The notes: generated from the sequence alone by a model not told the origin. DNA of 64,000 nt from Lachnoclostridium sp. UBA3320 (GCA_002361175.1 DESG01000060.1:4035-68034), one strand, 5' to 3'; positions 18,705 to 26,581 are shown, counted from the first letter of the stretch. A program made the numbers and translations.

Positions 18705-18782
18705 TTTACATGTTTCTAGCTTCTGCCTTATAATCTATGTACAGGCATCTGCCAATGCCGAGTACATAGAAAGGAGAAAACT
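18705..18782 (+). promoter_or_regulatory. Promoter-hairpin leader, copy 3
   Basis: TTTACA at 18705 and TATAAT at 18729 with an 18-base spacer. The same hairpin as copy 2 spans 18735-18769 and is followed by AAAGGAG and ATG 18783. The identity to copy 2 stops both upstream of the -10 box and at the start codon, so only the core promoter-leader-RBS unit has been copied. Confidence 0.82.
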
Positions 18783-18986
18783 ATGGATATTATTTTTTGC
18801 CAACCTGTTACTAATGAAACTGTTACCGTTGTCCGAGAACGTTACTTTTCTCTTGGCTGGGGTGAAATATATCTCCGAGGCAGTGGAAGCAATGTGATTG
18901 AATTGCAATTCAAATGGTGCAATGAAGAACCATTTACACTTCCAGATGTTTCTGATTTGGGGCTAAATCGCCCCCATAGGTTATAA
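18783..18986 (+). CDS. Small plus-strand phage protein 3 (67 aa)
   Basis: A 67-aa, probably beta-rich protein (MDIIFCQPVTNETVTVVRER, then a strand-rich end with CNEEPFTLPDVSDLGLNRP). Driven by leader copy 3 and transcribed against the early operon. Its 3' end overlaps the convergent gene at 18934 by 53 bases. Unrelated to the proteins behind the other two copies; family unknown. Confidence 0.68.
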   Translation: MDIIFCQPVTNETVTVVRERYFSLGWGEIYLRGSGSNVIELQFKWCNEEPFTLPDVSDLGLNRPHRL

Positions 18987-19176
18987 AAACCTCTATAGGA
19001 AGCCAGTTCTCTTTCTCGTTGTTAAAACCATAAAGAGGTCTAGCTCCAAATTGTTTTATCTGAATGTCTGCGATTTCACGCTTAAATGAAATGCAGACAT
19101 TCGGACAATTCTCTGGTAAACTGACTGATATCCAGTTTTCAAATTCCATGCTAATAGTATCTTTTGTCAATTCCAT
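18934..19176 (-). CDS. Hypothetical early phage protein (80 aa)
   Basis: From ATG 19176 (GGGGTGAG upstream) it is 80 aa: MELTKDTISMEFENWISVSL, a Cys/Val strand region, and an end reading LAPNQKHLEV. It resembles a small alpha/beta protein. The frame is open a little further upstream into the helicase end. No function is visible. Confidence 0.58.
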   Translation of the reverse strand: MELTKDTISMEFENWISVSLPENCPNVCISFKREIADIQIKQFGARPLYGFNNEKENWLPIEVFITYGGDLAPNQKHLEV

Positions 19177-19192
19177 CTTTCTCACCCCTTCC

Positions 19193-20553
19193 TTAGAAAT
19201 ACTGCTGCCAATTATCAACTACTGTCTTAGCAAGGTTTTCTTTTTCTCTAAGAGCCTTAGTAATCGTTTCATCCACGCTGTCACTTACAACAAGGTCCAT
19301 GTAAGTACATTTATTCCTTTGCCCTAGCCTGTGTATTCTTGAAAGACTCTGCTCATACGTGGCATAGTTAAAATTCTTGCTGTAATATACACACGTGTCT
19401 GCTGCCGTTAGCGTTATACCAGTTCCTGCAGTATCTATCTGACCAATAAATAAAACTGTGTTTTTATCTGTCTGGAACTGTTCTACAATACTTCCTCGCT
19501 CTTCTTTTTTAACATCACCATATATAGAAACAAATGTCATGTCAGCTGGAAGAACTTTTTCTGCAAGCTTTATAATTGCCTTAACCTCCGCTAGAAACCT
19601 TGCAAAGATAACAAGCTTTTTGCCACCATCTACCACGTAATCAAGAATAATATCTTTAAGTGCATCTAGTTTCGCTGTACTTATCTGCTCAGGCTTAGTT
19701 GCATCATCTTTTACTAAAAATCCACCTGTAAGCTGTTGAAGCCTTAAAAGCTTTGTAAGCACTGTTGCTGCCGTTATTTGACCGCCATTTGCCAGTTCTG
19801 CATAGGAATTTTTTCTAAGCATGTCATAAAGCTTTCTTTCTTTTCTCGATAGTTCTATATACCTTGTTTCAAACGTTTGTTCAGGTAGGTCAATAGCCTC
19901 TTCCTTTGTAACACGAAAAGCAATGCTGTGTTCCTTTTTTACTAATTCATCCAGATTTTTGTAACCAGTAATTTGTTTGCATTCAAAACCACCCATCACA
20001 GCATAACGCCCTCTGAATGCATAATAACTGTCACCGAATATTGTCCTGTCTAAAAACCTGTATTGACTCCATATGTCCATGGCATTATTCTGCACTGGTG
20101 TACCAGACAAGATAAGTTTATACATTGCCATGTCTCCAAGTTTATGCATTGCCTTTGACTGTTTAGAATTATGCGTTTTTATACGCTGGCTCTCGTCACA
20201 GATAATCATGTCTGCATCGTAGCTTTGCAAAGCTTCAAAGATGTCATCACGCCATACCGATTCATAATTGATTACTGCCACTTTTAATTTTTGGCAGTTC
20301 TTTTTTAAATCTGATAAAACCTTAAGCCTTGCTCTCTTATCCCCAAGCATTACCTTGCACACATAAGGAAAGGCAGCAGTTTCTTCAAGTTCTTTCTCCC
20401 ATACAGAGCATACTGACGTAGGAGAGACTATAAGCACCTTTGTAACTTTACCCATCTGATAAGCTACTCCCATTACTGCTATGGCTGTTAATGTTTTTCC
20501 ACATCCTAACCCATCTCAAATAAAAATCCGAATCCTTTATTTATCTGAGACAT
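19193..20553 (-). pseudogene. SNF2-type phage helicase, C-terminal part, frameshifted
   Basis: Residues from GVAYQMGKVTKVLIVSPTS through DESQRI (DEAH-like box), LSGTPVQN and the C-terminal motif SRIHRLGQRNK are a near-complete SNF2 ATPase core. Its beginning is separated: ATG 20553 opens MSQINKGFGFLFEMG and then hits TAG at 20506-20508. The P-loop GCGKTLTAIAV continues in another frame. One missing or five extra bases would restore FEMG-GCGKT. The first in-frame ATG (20473) lacks the P-loop. The N-terminal part lies beyond the nested methyltransferase at 21874-22245. Confidence 0.82.
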
Positions 20554-21877
20554 TTTTATCACCTTCTTTATAATAATTCTCTTTTCCCTCTATCAGCTGC
20601 CCTAAAATGGCGACAAGAACATTACGACAAATTGCGTTTCCTGCCTGTTTATATAGCTGTGTATTACTATTCACTGCTGCTGCCTTATAAAAATCCATAT
20701 CTGAAAAATCCATAAGCCTCCAGCACTCAAGAGGAGTTAATTTGCGTATTCGATATTGCCTTGATTTTTCAAGTAACAAATTATCTTTCTGTATGCTCGT
20801 AAGCGTATTACAAATTCCTTGACTATTCGGCTCTAACCTCTGTTCCGTTGGACTTCCTGCGGTTCGGTCTGATGGATTATCAGGATTTCTGCCACGCATG
20901 GCAACAATCATAGGTTGCTGGTTGCCACCTTGATATGTCAGTACAGTCGGAGACAACATTTTTTCATCATACACATTTCCTGCATAATTCCCGCCATCAA
21001 AACCATAATCGTCTTTCTTCCATTCCACTACTCCATTTCCTAATGATTGCTTTTTGCTTATACTGTAATCTTTGGATGTAATGCAGTTACTGGTTACTTT
21101 TTCCTGCGGATTTTTTATAGAGAAGTCAACTGGTATTTTTTCTGCATTATCCCCTTTTAACGTGCCATTTCTGATTAACTGTCTTATCAATTTCTGTGAC
21201 TTTTCCGTATTAATGTAATATTTCTCATCTACATCATCTTCCAAGTAGTCTTTCATGGTCTTTTCAAGAGGTATAGGCTCTGGAAACTTGTAATTCCATT
21301 TGCCTAAAATGCTAACCATAAAGCATCTGTTCCTATTCTGCGCCACACCATAATCTTTAGCGTTCAAATCCTACCAATAATTGGAATAGCCTTTGCTCTC
21401 AAGAAAATCAATCCACTTCTGAAAATCTAACATGTTCTTTTTTCCATGAACCTGTGGCACATTTTCCATTAGTAGTACTTGTGGAAGCTCGGAACATTCA
21501 TTTAATATTCTTTCAACCTCCCACAACAAACCTGACCTTGTACCACTGCCTTTTGTCATTCCTTTTTGTTTTCCTGCCACAGAAAGGTCTTGACAGGGGA
21601 AGCTGTAAGTCATTATGTAGCAAAATTTATCTGTATCACATATTCCCAAATCCGTACCATTTATATTACAGATATCCGTTGTTTCAAAATCTGTATCATG
21701 AATAGCGTTATAACTTTTGATAGCAAACTTATCAAGTTCAATAGCTCTGTAATGCTCAAATTCTACATCCAAATCTTTAAGTGCCATTGCTTGGCTTCCA
21801 ATTCCTGCAAATAATTCTATCAAACGTATGTGCTTGTCTATCTTAAATTGTGGCAATGTCATATCAGATAAATTCAT
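20537..21877 (-). pseudogene. DNA cytosine-5 methyltransferase with in-frame amber, nested in helicase gene
   Basis: About 446 codons. Motif I LFAGIGSQ (residues 23-30), PCQ catalytic motif (94-96) and ENVP (138-141) are in the first part. The second part holds the variable region and motifs IX-X (YKQAGNAICRNVLVAILGQLI). A single TAG at 21371-21373 interrupts GYSNYW-stop-DLNAKDYGVAQ where a sense codon, probably Gln, is expected. Flanking reading is otherwise open and in frame. It could be a real amber mutation, a suppressed stop or a sequencing error. Both ends overlap helicase fragments by a few bases. Confidence 0.85.
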
Positions 21878-22245
21878 GTACTTTTTCCTTTCTTTGGTTC
21901 TACCAGCCCAAAAACCATAAGTGCCATATTTGCCGCTCTAACCTGATGTGTATACAGTTTCTTTTTTACAGGATATTTTACTAGCGGTTTTATATCCTCT
22001 GTTGCCTTAATCCTTTCTGCATCCACTGCATCTTGTATAGCATTTAGCCTATCATGTTCCGCTTTAATAGACGGTGGCATCTGAAATGTCGAAGAAAGTT
22101 TGTCTAAAAGTTCAAGGTTTACAGCTCCTTTCCACCACCGCATCTTTTTATCCCACTTTAACTGGGTCCATGATTTTAAAATTTCAGTCTGTGTTATGTT
22201 AGCTTCAATGATGTATATATACCCATCTTCCATCTTAATTTTCAT
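21874..22245 (-). pseudogene. SNF2-type phage helicase, N-terminal fragment
   Basis: 123 codons from ATG 22245: MKIKMEDGYIYIIEANITQT, later KYPVKKKLYTHQVRAANMALMVFGLVEPKKG. The LYTHQVRAANMAL stretch is the Q-motif region that precedes the P-loop in phage SNF2 helicases. The frame stops at TGA, which overlaps the ATG of the methyltransferase (ACATGAAT). The missing continuation KGFGFLFEMG is found at 20553, past the methyltransferase. AGAGGCAATAGAG precedes the start. Confidence 0.8.
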
Positions 22246-22475
22246 GTTTTCTCTATTGCCTCTGCTTCTATTTCTGCCCATTCCTTATACTTTGCTATGT
22301 CATACTCTAATTTGTTAAGTGTTTCTAAGATATCCATGATTACTCCAGCATCTTTTTTACTGCGCATCCTTTTTCTGTGTGTTTTTAAGATGTTTAGACC
22401 TCTTTCAATCCAGTATTCAAACTCTGCTGCCGCACTACATAAATCGTGTATTGGTTTCACGCTTTTAACCTCCAT
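22242..22475 (-). CDS. Small helical phage protein (77 aa)
   Basis: A 77-aa helical protein (MEVKSVKPIHDLCSAAAEFE, then a basic stretch RKRMRSKKD and an acidic end AEIEAEAIEKT). ATG 22475 lies three bases before the end of the Dam-like gene upstream, and its stop overlaps the next start, so it is translated by coupling. Function unknown. Confidence 0.6.
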   Translation of the reverse strand: MEVKSVKPIHDLCSAAAEFEYWIERGLNILKTHRKRMRSKKDAGVIMDILETLNKLEYDIAKYKEWAEIEAEAIEKT

Positions 22476-22477
22476 AT

Positions 22478-23281
22478 TCAAATATCTTCAAACGACATCT
22501 GTCTTCCAGATGGTTTAAAATTCATCCATAGTATTTCGCACTTCTTTGAATGTGTCTGCGAATAAGATGTGTTTTCTAGCTTTGTCCACCCGCTAAGCAT
22601 GTCATGATACAGTTCTGTGTCATATCCGCTTATTAGGACTAATCCGTTATGTTGCAGTAAAACCTTTAACAATTCTTCGTGGTCTTTGTCATCCATTTCG
22701 CATCTGTATTGCTTTCCGTGTCTTGTTTTAAGCATATATGGCGGGTCACAGTATATTAATACATTTTTATAATTAAATTTTTTTATTAATTCCACTGCTG
22801 GTCTGTTTTCAATCTGTACTCCTCGAAGTCTTTCTGCTGCCTGCATGATTTTATCTGGAAGATTACACCAATCCTGTGATGCGTAGGAACGTTCACGCCC
22901 CTGTATATCATTTTTCCATCCAACCTTTTCCCCTGTAGTGCGGAAACCATGTCCCATATTTAAACGTATATAAAAATATAATGCAGATTCAAACTTATCT
23001 TCTGGAATCTCTCTGTATGCCCTTTCGTATACTTCTCTTGCATATGGTGTCATATAAATCATGTTTGCTAGTTTTTGTGGATTCTCCCTTATGCATTCAA
23101 ACAGGTTTACCACATTGTTATCCAAATCATTGACTGTTTCAATATTTGACCGTGGCTTGTTAAACAGGACTGCACCACTTCCGAAGAATGGTTCAAGATA
23201 ACTGTGGTGTTCAGGGAAACAGTTTATAATCCAGTTTGCCAGTGACCATTTGCTACCTGGATATTTAATTGCTGCTTTCAT
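22478..23281 (-). CDS. DNA adenine N6-methyltransferase, D12 class (Dam-like)
   Basis: A 267-aa methylase. Motifs: YPGSKW (7-12), EPFFGSGAV (30-38; S-adenosylmethionine site), and catalytic DPPY (179-182). Length and order match the MethyltransfD12 family, whose members methylate adenine, often GATC. In a phage this usually protects against host restriction. No cognate nuclease is adjacent, so it is an orphan methylase. Confidence 0.93.
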   Translation of the reverse strand: MKAAIKYPGSKWSLANWIINCFPEHHSYLEPFFGSGAVLFNKPRSNIETVNDLDNNVVNLFECIRENPQKLANMIYMTPYAREVYERAYREIPEDKFESALYFYIRLNMGHGFRTTGEKVGWKNDIQGRERSYASQDWCNLPDKIMQAAERLRGVQIENRPAVELIKKFNYKNVLIYCDPPYMLKTRHGKQYRCEMDDKDHEELLKVLLQHNGLVLISGYDTELYHDMLSGWTKLENTSYSQTHSKKCEILWMNFKPSGRQMSFEDI

Positions 23282-23639
23282 TTTTCATCACTTCCTTTGC
23301 TACGTGTTTCTTATTTTCTGAAAAACAACTACAATGTTGAAATGGTGCAGTGTTAATATTAAAATTTTCTGACTTTTCATTTGTGCAGATATATGTATTT
23401 TTGTCTAGTTTATAATACTTGCAGTAGCTGCAAAGTTTAACAGCATAATTTTGTGCAGTGTCTCCGATACTGCTAAGTGGTTTAAGATTGCTTTTAAGTA
23501 TATTTCTTGCTTCCTGCCTTGCTTCTTCTGCACACATTTCTATATATTCTTCATCCGTCATATTATAATATACTGTGTGAGTGACAGTTGAAAATCTGCA
23601 TAATAAACCATTTGGCTGTCTTGTCAGAAATGTTCCCAT
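23265..23639 (-). CDS. Hypothetical phage protein with Cys pairs (124 aa)
   Basis: From ATG 23639 (MGTFLTRQPNGLLCRFSTVT, then YYNMTDEEYIEMCAEEARQEA). I have seen this N-terminal pattern in clostridial phage proteins of unknown function. The C-terminal half has CSYCKYY and HCSCF, probably a metal site. The overlap with the stop of the upstream gene and the AGGA spacing favour this start over the ATG two codons earlier. Confidence 0.65.
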   Translation of the reverse strand: MGTFLTRQPNGLLCRFSTVTHTVYYNMTDEEYIEMCAEEARQEARNILKSNLKPLSSIGDTAQNYAVKLCSYCKYYKLDKNTYICTNEKSENFNINTAPFQHCSCFSENKKHVAKEVMKNESSN

Positions 23640-23641
23640 AC

Positions 23642-24424
23642 TCATTCCTCACTTTCATTTTCTAAGTCAATCTGCAACCTAGCAATCTCAGCTGCTGCCC
23701 TATATACTGTTGCATGATGGTTGTTTCCGTGAACCTTGTCTACCCTATTAAGGAACTCATCCAGCGTGCCATTAAAGCAGCCACAGTCAACCATAATCTG
23801 TTTATTCTTACCCCTATAAAACGTTGTAAAATCATTTCTGCTGCCAATCGCACCAATTACTAATACATGGTTCGGTGAAAATATTTCGGCATTGCCACCG
23901 ACCCATGCATTGCCATAGACCTGTGCATTGCCATATACTTCGGTATTGCCATAGGTCTTGGTATCTCTATAAATCATAACATTGCTGATATTATCATCAT
24001 TGCCATAAACACCATCACAAGCTATAGCGTTGCCACGAATTTTAGCGTTGTCACAAATTTCGGCATCACCATACACCTTAACATCGCCACAAATTCTAGC
24101 GTTGTCACAAATTTTAGCGTTGTCACAAATTTTGGCATTGCTACAGACCCATGCATTGTCATAGACCTGTGCATTATCATAGACCTGTACATTGCCACAG
24201 ACCTGTGCATCATCATAGACCTGTGCATCACCATAAACCCATGCATTGCCACCGACCCATGCATTGCCGTCATGTGATAGATTCTGTTTTTTTTCTATCC
24301 AGCCACCTGGTTCACCTGCCCTAACAGTACCAAAATTAGCTATTGCTTTAATTCTGTATAGCGTTATATTTCTTTCGCCAACAGTAATAATCTTTGTTTC
24401 TTCTGTAAATTCATATTTTTTCAT
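23642..24424 (-). CDS. Tandem GNAxVxGNA repeat (beta-helix-like) phage protein
   Basis: A 260-aa protein whose centre (about residues 50-180) is some twenty tandem six-residue units of the type [YVI]-x-[GD]-N-A-x. Such hexads form left-handed beta-helices. The N-terminus (ITLYRIKAIANFGTVRAGEPGGWIEK) and the C-terminus (VDKVHGNNHHATVYRAAAEIARL) are non-repetitive. The DNA repeats every 18 bases, so copy number can vary by slippage. The function of such phage proteins is unknown. AGGAGGGC precedes ATG 24424. Confidence 0.75.
   Translation of the reverse strand: MKKYEFTEETKIITVGERNITLYRIKAIANFGTVRAGEPGGWIEKKQNLSHDGNAWVGGNAWVYGDAQVYDDAQVCGNVQVYDNAQVYDNAWVCSNAKICDNAKICDNARICGDVKVYGDAEICDNAKIRGNAIACDGVYGNDDNISNVMIYRDTKTYGNTEVYGNAQVYGNAWVGGNAEIFSPNHVLVIGAIGSRNDFTTFYRGKNKQIMVDCGCFNGTLDEFLNRVDKVHGNNHHATVYRAAAEIARLQIDLENESEE
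23894..24270 (-). repeat. 18-bp coding tandem repeats
   Basis: Units such as CATTGCCATAGACCTGTG and CGTTGTCACAAATTTTAG (plus strand) recur with drift, encoding the hexad repeats of the beta-helix-like protein. Neighbouring units near 24095-24135 are nearly identical, showing recent duplication. Confidence 0.8.
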
Positions 24425-24459
24425 TTCTTTGCCCTCCTTGTAGATAAATTTAATGGTTC

Positions 24460-25491
24460 TTACATAGCATACATATCATGTTGCACTAGTTGTTGATAGT
24501 AATTGCTCATTGTCGATGGGGCGTTGTATAGTGCTGTGATTAAATATGCCCTTATGTTTTTAATGTCAGCAGTATTAGTTTTCATGCGTTCGATTACATA
24601 TTCCACATGCTCATTGTTAAGCTTTAAAAACTGAGATTTTACAACCTGATATGGATAATCTTGTTTGTTTATGCGTACTGTCTGTTTGTTTATGCAAACT
24701 ACATCACAAATCAACTCATAAATTTCTTTGTATAGTTCCGTATCTGGATTATCTTTATCGGCATATGTAACAAAACTATCGTATTCTAGATTTTTGCGGA
24801 TTAATACTCTGTATGCTGCGCTGTCTAGCATATCAATCTTATCAATCATATCAAATGTTTGATTATCTATGTCTTGTGATTGATAGATAGGATTGGTATA
24901 ACTAGTGTTAATATAATTATTATTAGTATAATTAAGGTCAAATTCTTTTACCCCTTGAGGTAAACAATTTTGACCTTTTAAGTCAATTTCTTTTACCTTT
25001 TTAGGTGAATTATCTTTACCTTTTAAGTCAAAATTTTTTGTTGTCTTAGAAATGTCTATCTGCTGTTCTAAGACAACATTGTTTATTTTTATTTCAGGCT
25101 TAACTTTTTTCTCTGACTCTTCTTTCTGCCCATCGCCAGAACTAGAAAGATTTTTAACATAGATGATATCTGGTTTTCCACCGCCGCTATGTACCTTTTC
25201 AATTAGTCCAGCGCTATCTAATTCACGAACGATTTTAATACTGGTTGGCTTGGAACAACCTAACTCTTCCATGATGTCTTCTAGTTTATAGATTATGTAC
25301 ACTCTATTCTTAACATCTACCCAACCATTCTTCATAGAAATAGATGTTCTGTCTAACATTAATGCATAGAGAAGTTTAGCATCGCTGCTAATGTCTTTGA
25401 AATAATCATCTTTAAACAATGCTCGTGGTAGTTTATAGAAAGAAATTTGCATTGTCTGTGTACCATAGTAATAGTCAAGATTCTTTTGCAT
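24460..25491 (-). CDS. RepA_N-type replication initiator
   Basis: A 343-aa protein from ATG 25491, where GGGGG sits eight bases upstream; an ATG two codons earlier is too close. The N-terminal winged-helix region (QISFYKLPRALFKDDYFKDISSDAKLLYALMLDRTSISMKNGWVD, then LEDIMEELGCSKPTSIKIVRELDSAGLIEKV) is the RepA_N initiator domain known from Gram-positive plasmids. A low-complexity KxVKEFDLK linker and a DUF6017-like C-terminal domain (about 230-343) follow. It suggests plasmid-type initiation for this phage. Confidence 0.85.
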   Translation of the reverse strand: MQKNLDYYYGTQTMQISFYKLPRALFKDDYFKDISSDAKLLYALMLDRTSISMKNGWVDVKNRVYIIYKLEDIMEELGCSKPTSIKIVRELDSAGLIEKVHSGGGKPDIIYVKNLSSSGDGQKEESEKKVKPEIKINNVVLEQQIDISKTTKNFDLKGKDNSPKKVKEIDLKGQNCLPQGVKEFDLNYTNNNYINTSYTNPIYQSQDIDNQTFDMIDKIDMLDSAAYRVLIRKNLEYDSFVTYADKDNPDTELYKEIYELICDVVCINKQTVRINKQDYPYQVVKSQFLKLNNEHVEYVIERMKTNTADIKNIRAYLITALYNAPSTMSNYYQQLVQHDMYAM

Positions 25492-25595
25492 ATCCATTAC
25501 CCCCTGTTTGATAATTGCCTGTGTATTGTTAAAACAGTAGGAAACAGTCACAGGAAACTGCTTGTTGCGTAGCTATCGCTATCCTACTGTTAAAT

Positions 25596-25669
25596 TGAAC
25601 CAGCGGGAATCGAACCCGCTGTGCAAGGACTATATGTTACCCTGCTGCCACCATTTGGCTTTTGGTTCA
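25596..25669 (-). ncRNA. tRNA-like leader element B
   Basis: On the minus strand: acceptor arm TGAACCA/TGGTTCA (extendable to ten pairs, 25593-25672), D arm GCC-AAATGGT-GGC with the usual GG, and T arm GCGGG-TTCGATT-CCCGC. The middle arm CAGGG/CCTTG carries an 11-base loop instead of a 7-base anticodon loop. The 74-base length is tRNA-like but no anticodon can be assigned. It is about 105 bases before the RepA start, in the same leader position type as element A before the antirepressor. Confidence 0.65.
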
Positions 25670-25701
25670 ATTATCTTTCATTACAGTTCTGCATCCACGT
25701 T

Positions 25702-25902
25702 TCATGATTGGACTTTGCCTAAAAATTTATCTAGCTTGTCCCTGTATATCAGATAATTTTTTCTCTTACCCTCTATTCCTGGAAGCACATATCCTATGTC
25801 AATAACCTTGCGCTTCATGTGCTCACGCACTGCCTGTTGTGACATTCCTAGTTCTTTTGCTGCCTCTGGCAAAGAAACTCTGTTGCTAATATCTTTTTGC
25901 AT
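25702..25902 (-). CDS. Small helix-turn-helix DNA-binding protein (66 aa)
   Basis: MQKDISNRVSLPEAAKELGM followed by SQQAVREHMKRK is a MerR/excisionase-like winged-helix reading head; the rest ends DKLDKFLGKVQS. AGGAGG lies seven bases before ATG 25902; an upstream TTG is less likely. It could be a directionality factor or an early regulator. Its position before RepA is typical of small phage DNA-binding genes. Confidence 0.75.
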   Translation of the reverse strand: MQKDISNRVSLPEAAKELGMSQQAVREHMKRKVIDIGYVLPGIEGKRKNYLIYRDKLDKFLGKVQS

Positions 25903-25924
25903 TGCCAAACCTCCTGTTTAATTC

Positions 25925-26113
25925 TTATGGATTTTTGGTATTTCCATATCCAACTGTTTCACCTTGATTGCCATGTTTTACCGAATCCAAGTTTTCTTTA
26001 ATCCAGTTCCATAAAATTTGTAAGATTAAGGCATTTAAAGTAATTCCTATTCGCTTTGATTCTGTTTGTAGAATGTGTTTCATTTCTGCTGTTCCACGAA
26101 TTAATATTTGCAT
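25925..26113 (-). CDS. Small Arc/toprim-like ribbon-helix-helix candidate (62 aa)
   Basis: MQILIRGTAEMKHILQTESK continues as RIGITLNALILQILWNWIKEN, the strand-helix-helix spacing of Arc-type repressors. AAAGGAGG precedes ATG 26113. Two 14-16-base palindromes just upstream (26126-26176) are probable operators for it or for the divergent RHH gene at 26255. Confidence 0.65.
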   Translation of the reverse strand: MQILIRGTAEMKHILQTESKRIGITLNALILQILWNWIKENLDSVKHGNQGETVGYGNTKNP

Positions 26114-26125
26114 ATATCCTCCTTT

Positions 26126-26176
26126 AAGTGTATTCACTTCGATAACACCTACAATATATCAAAGTGAATACACTTT
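26126..26176. promoter_or_regulatory. Paired operators AAGTGwATwCACTT
   Basis: AAGTGTATTCACTT (26126-26139) and AAAGTGAATACACTTT (26161-26176) are each palindromic and are reverse complements of one another, 36 bases apart centre to centre. They lie in the divergent region between two small DNA-binding genes. A direct repeat ATTATGATAAC follows near 26210-26231. Confidence 0.78.
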
Positions 26177-26254
26177 GTCAACACTTTGGATATATTAATT
26201 TGGAATACATTATGATAACATTATGATAACACCCAAATGAAAGGAGTGATTAAT

Positions 26255-26443
26255 ATGCCTTCATCAGTCCCTATGCGTGGTCTAAGAATGGAAGACGAAC
26301 TATACTTGAAACTAAAATACCTTGCTTCTAAAGACTCACGCTCATATAATCAAGAAGCTGTTCATATTCTCAAATCATATGTAGAAAAATACGAAACTGA
26401 ACATGGAACTATAAATGTTGATACTGACGCCCTATATCAATAA
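26255..26443 (+). CDS. Arc-like ribbon-helix-helix protein (62 aa)
   Basis: MPSSVPMRGLRMEDELYLKL continues as KYLASKDSRSYNQEAVHILKSYVEKYE, an Arc-type DNA-binding fold. AAAGGAG precedes ATG 26255; an upstream ATG six codons earlier lacks spacing. Divergent from the gene at 26113 with paired operators between them. Its 3' end overlaps the minus-strand RHH gene by 35 bases. Confidence 0.75.
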   Translation: MPSSVPMRGLRMEDELYLKLKYLASKDSRSYNQEAVHILKSYVEKYETEHGTINVDTDALYQ

Positions 26444-26564
26444 GCAACAAAATATATGCATTTAAACTAATACCTTTCTTATCCGCCTCTTTTTGCAACG
26501 TTTCTTTTAATTCTGTTGGGAGGCGGATTGTTGTTTGTGTTTTTTCTTTCTTGCTATCTTCCAT
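26409..26564 (-). CDS. Small ribbon-helix-helix protein (51 aa)
   Basis: MEDSKKEKTQTTIRLPTELK continues as ETLQKEADKKGISLNAYILLLID, a textbook RHH signature: TTIRLP strand, then two helices with the GISLNAYI turn. Start ATG 26564 with AAGGGGATA upstream; stop TAG. It overlaps the end of the convergent RHH gene. Likely an early transcriptional regulator. Confidence 0.75.
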   Translation of the reverse strand: MEDSKKEKTQTTIRLPTELKETLQKEADKKGISLNAYILLLIDIGRQYQHL

Positions 26565-26581
26565 CACAAAATTATCCCCTT

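Noticed and set aside
23894..24270. CRISPR-like array because of regularly spaced short repeats.
   Set aside because: The repeats are contiguous 18-base coding units inside one ORF, with no spacers.
25596..25669. A functional phage tRNA gene.
   Set aside because: The middle arm has an 11-base loop and no assignable anticodon, although the other arms fit.
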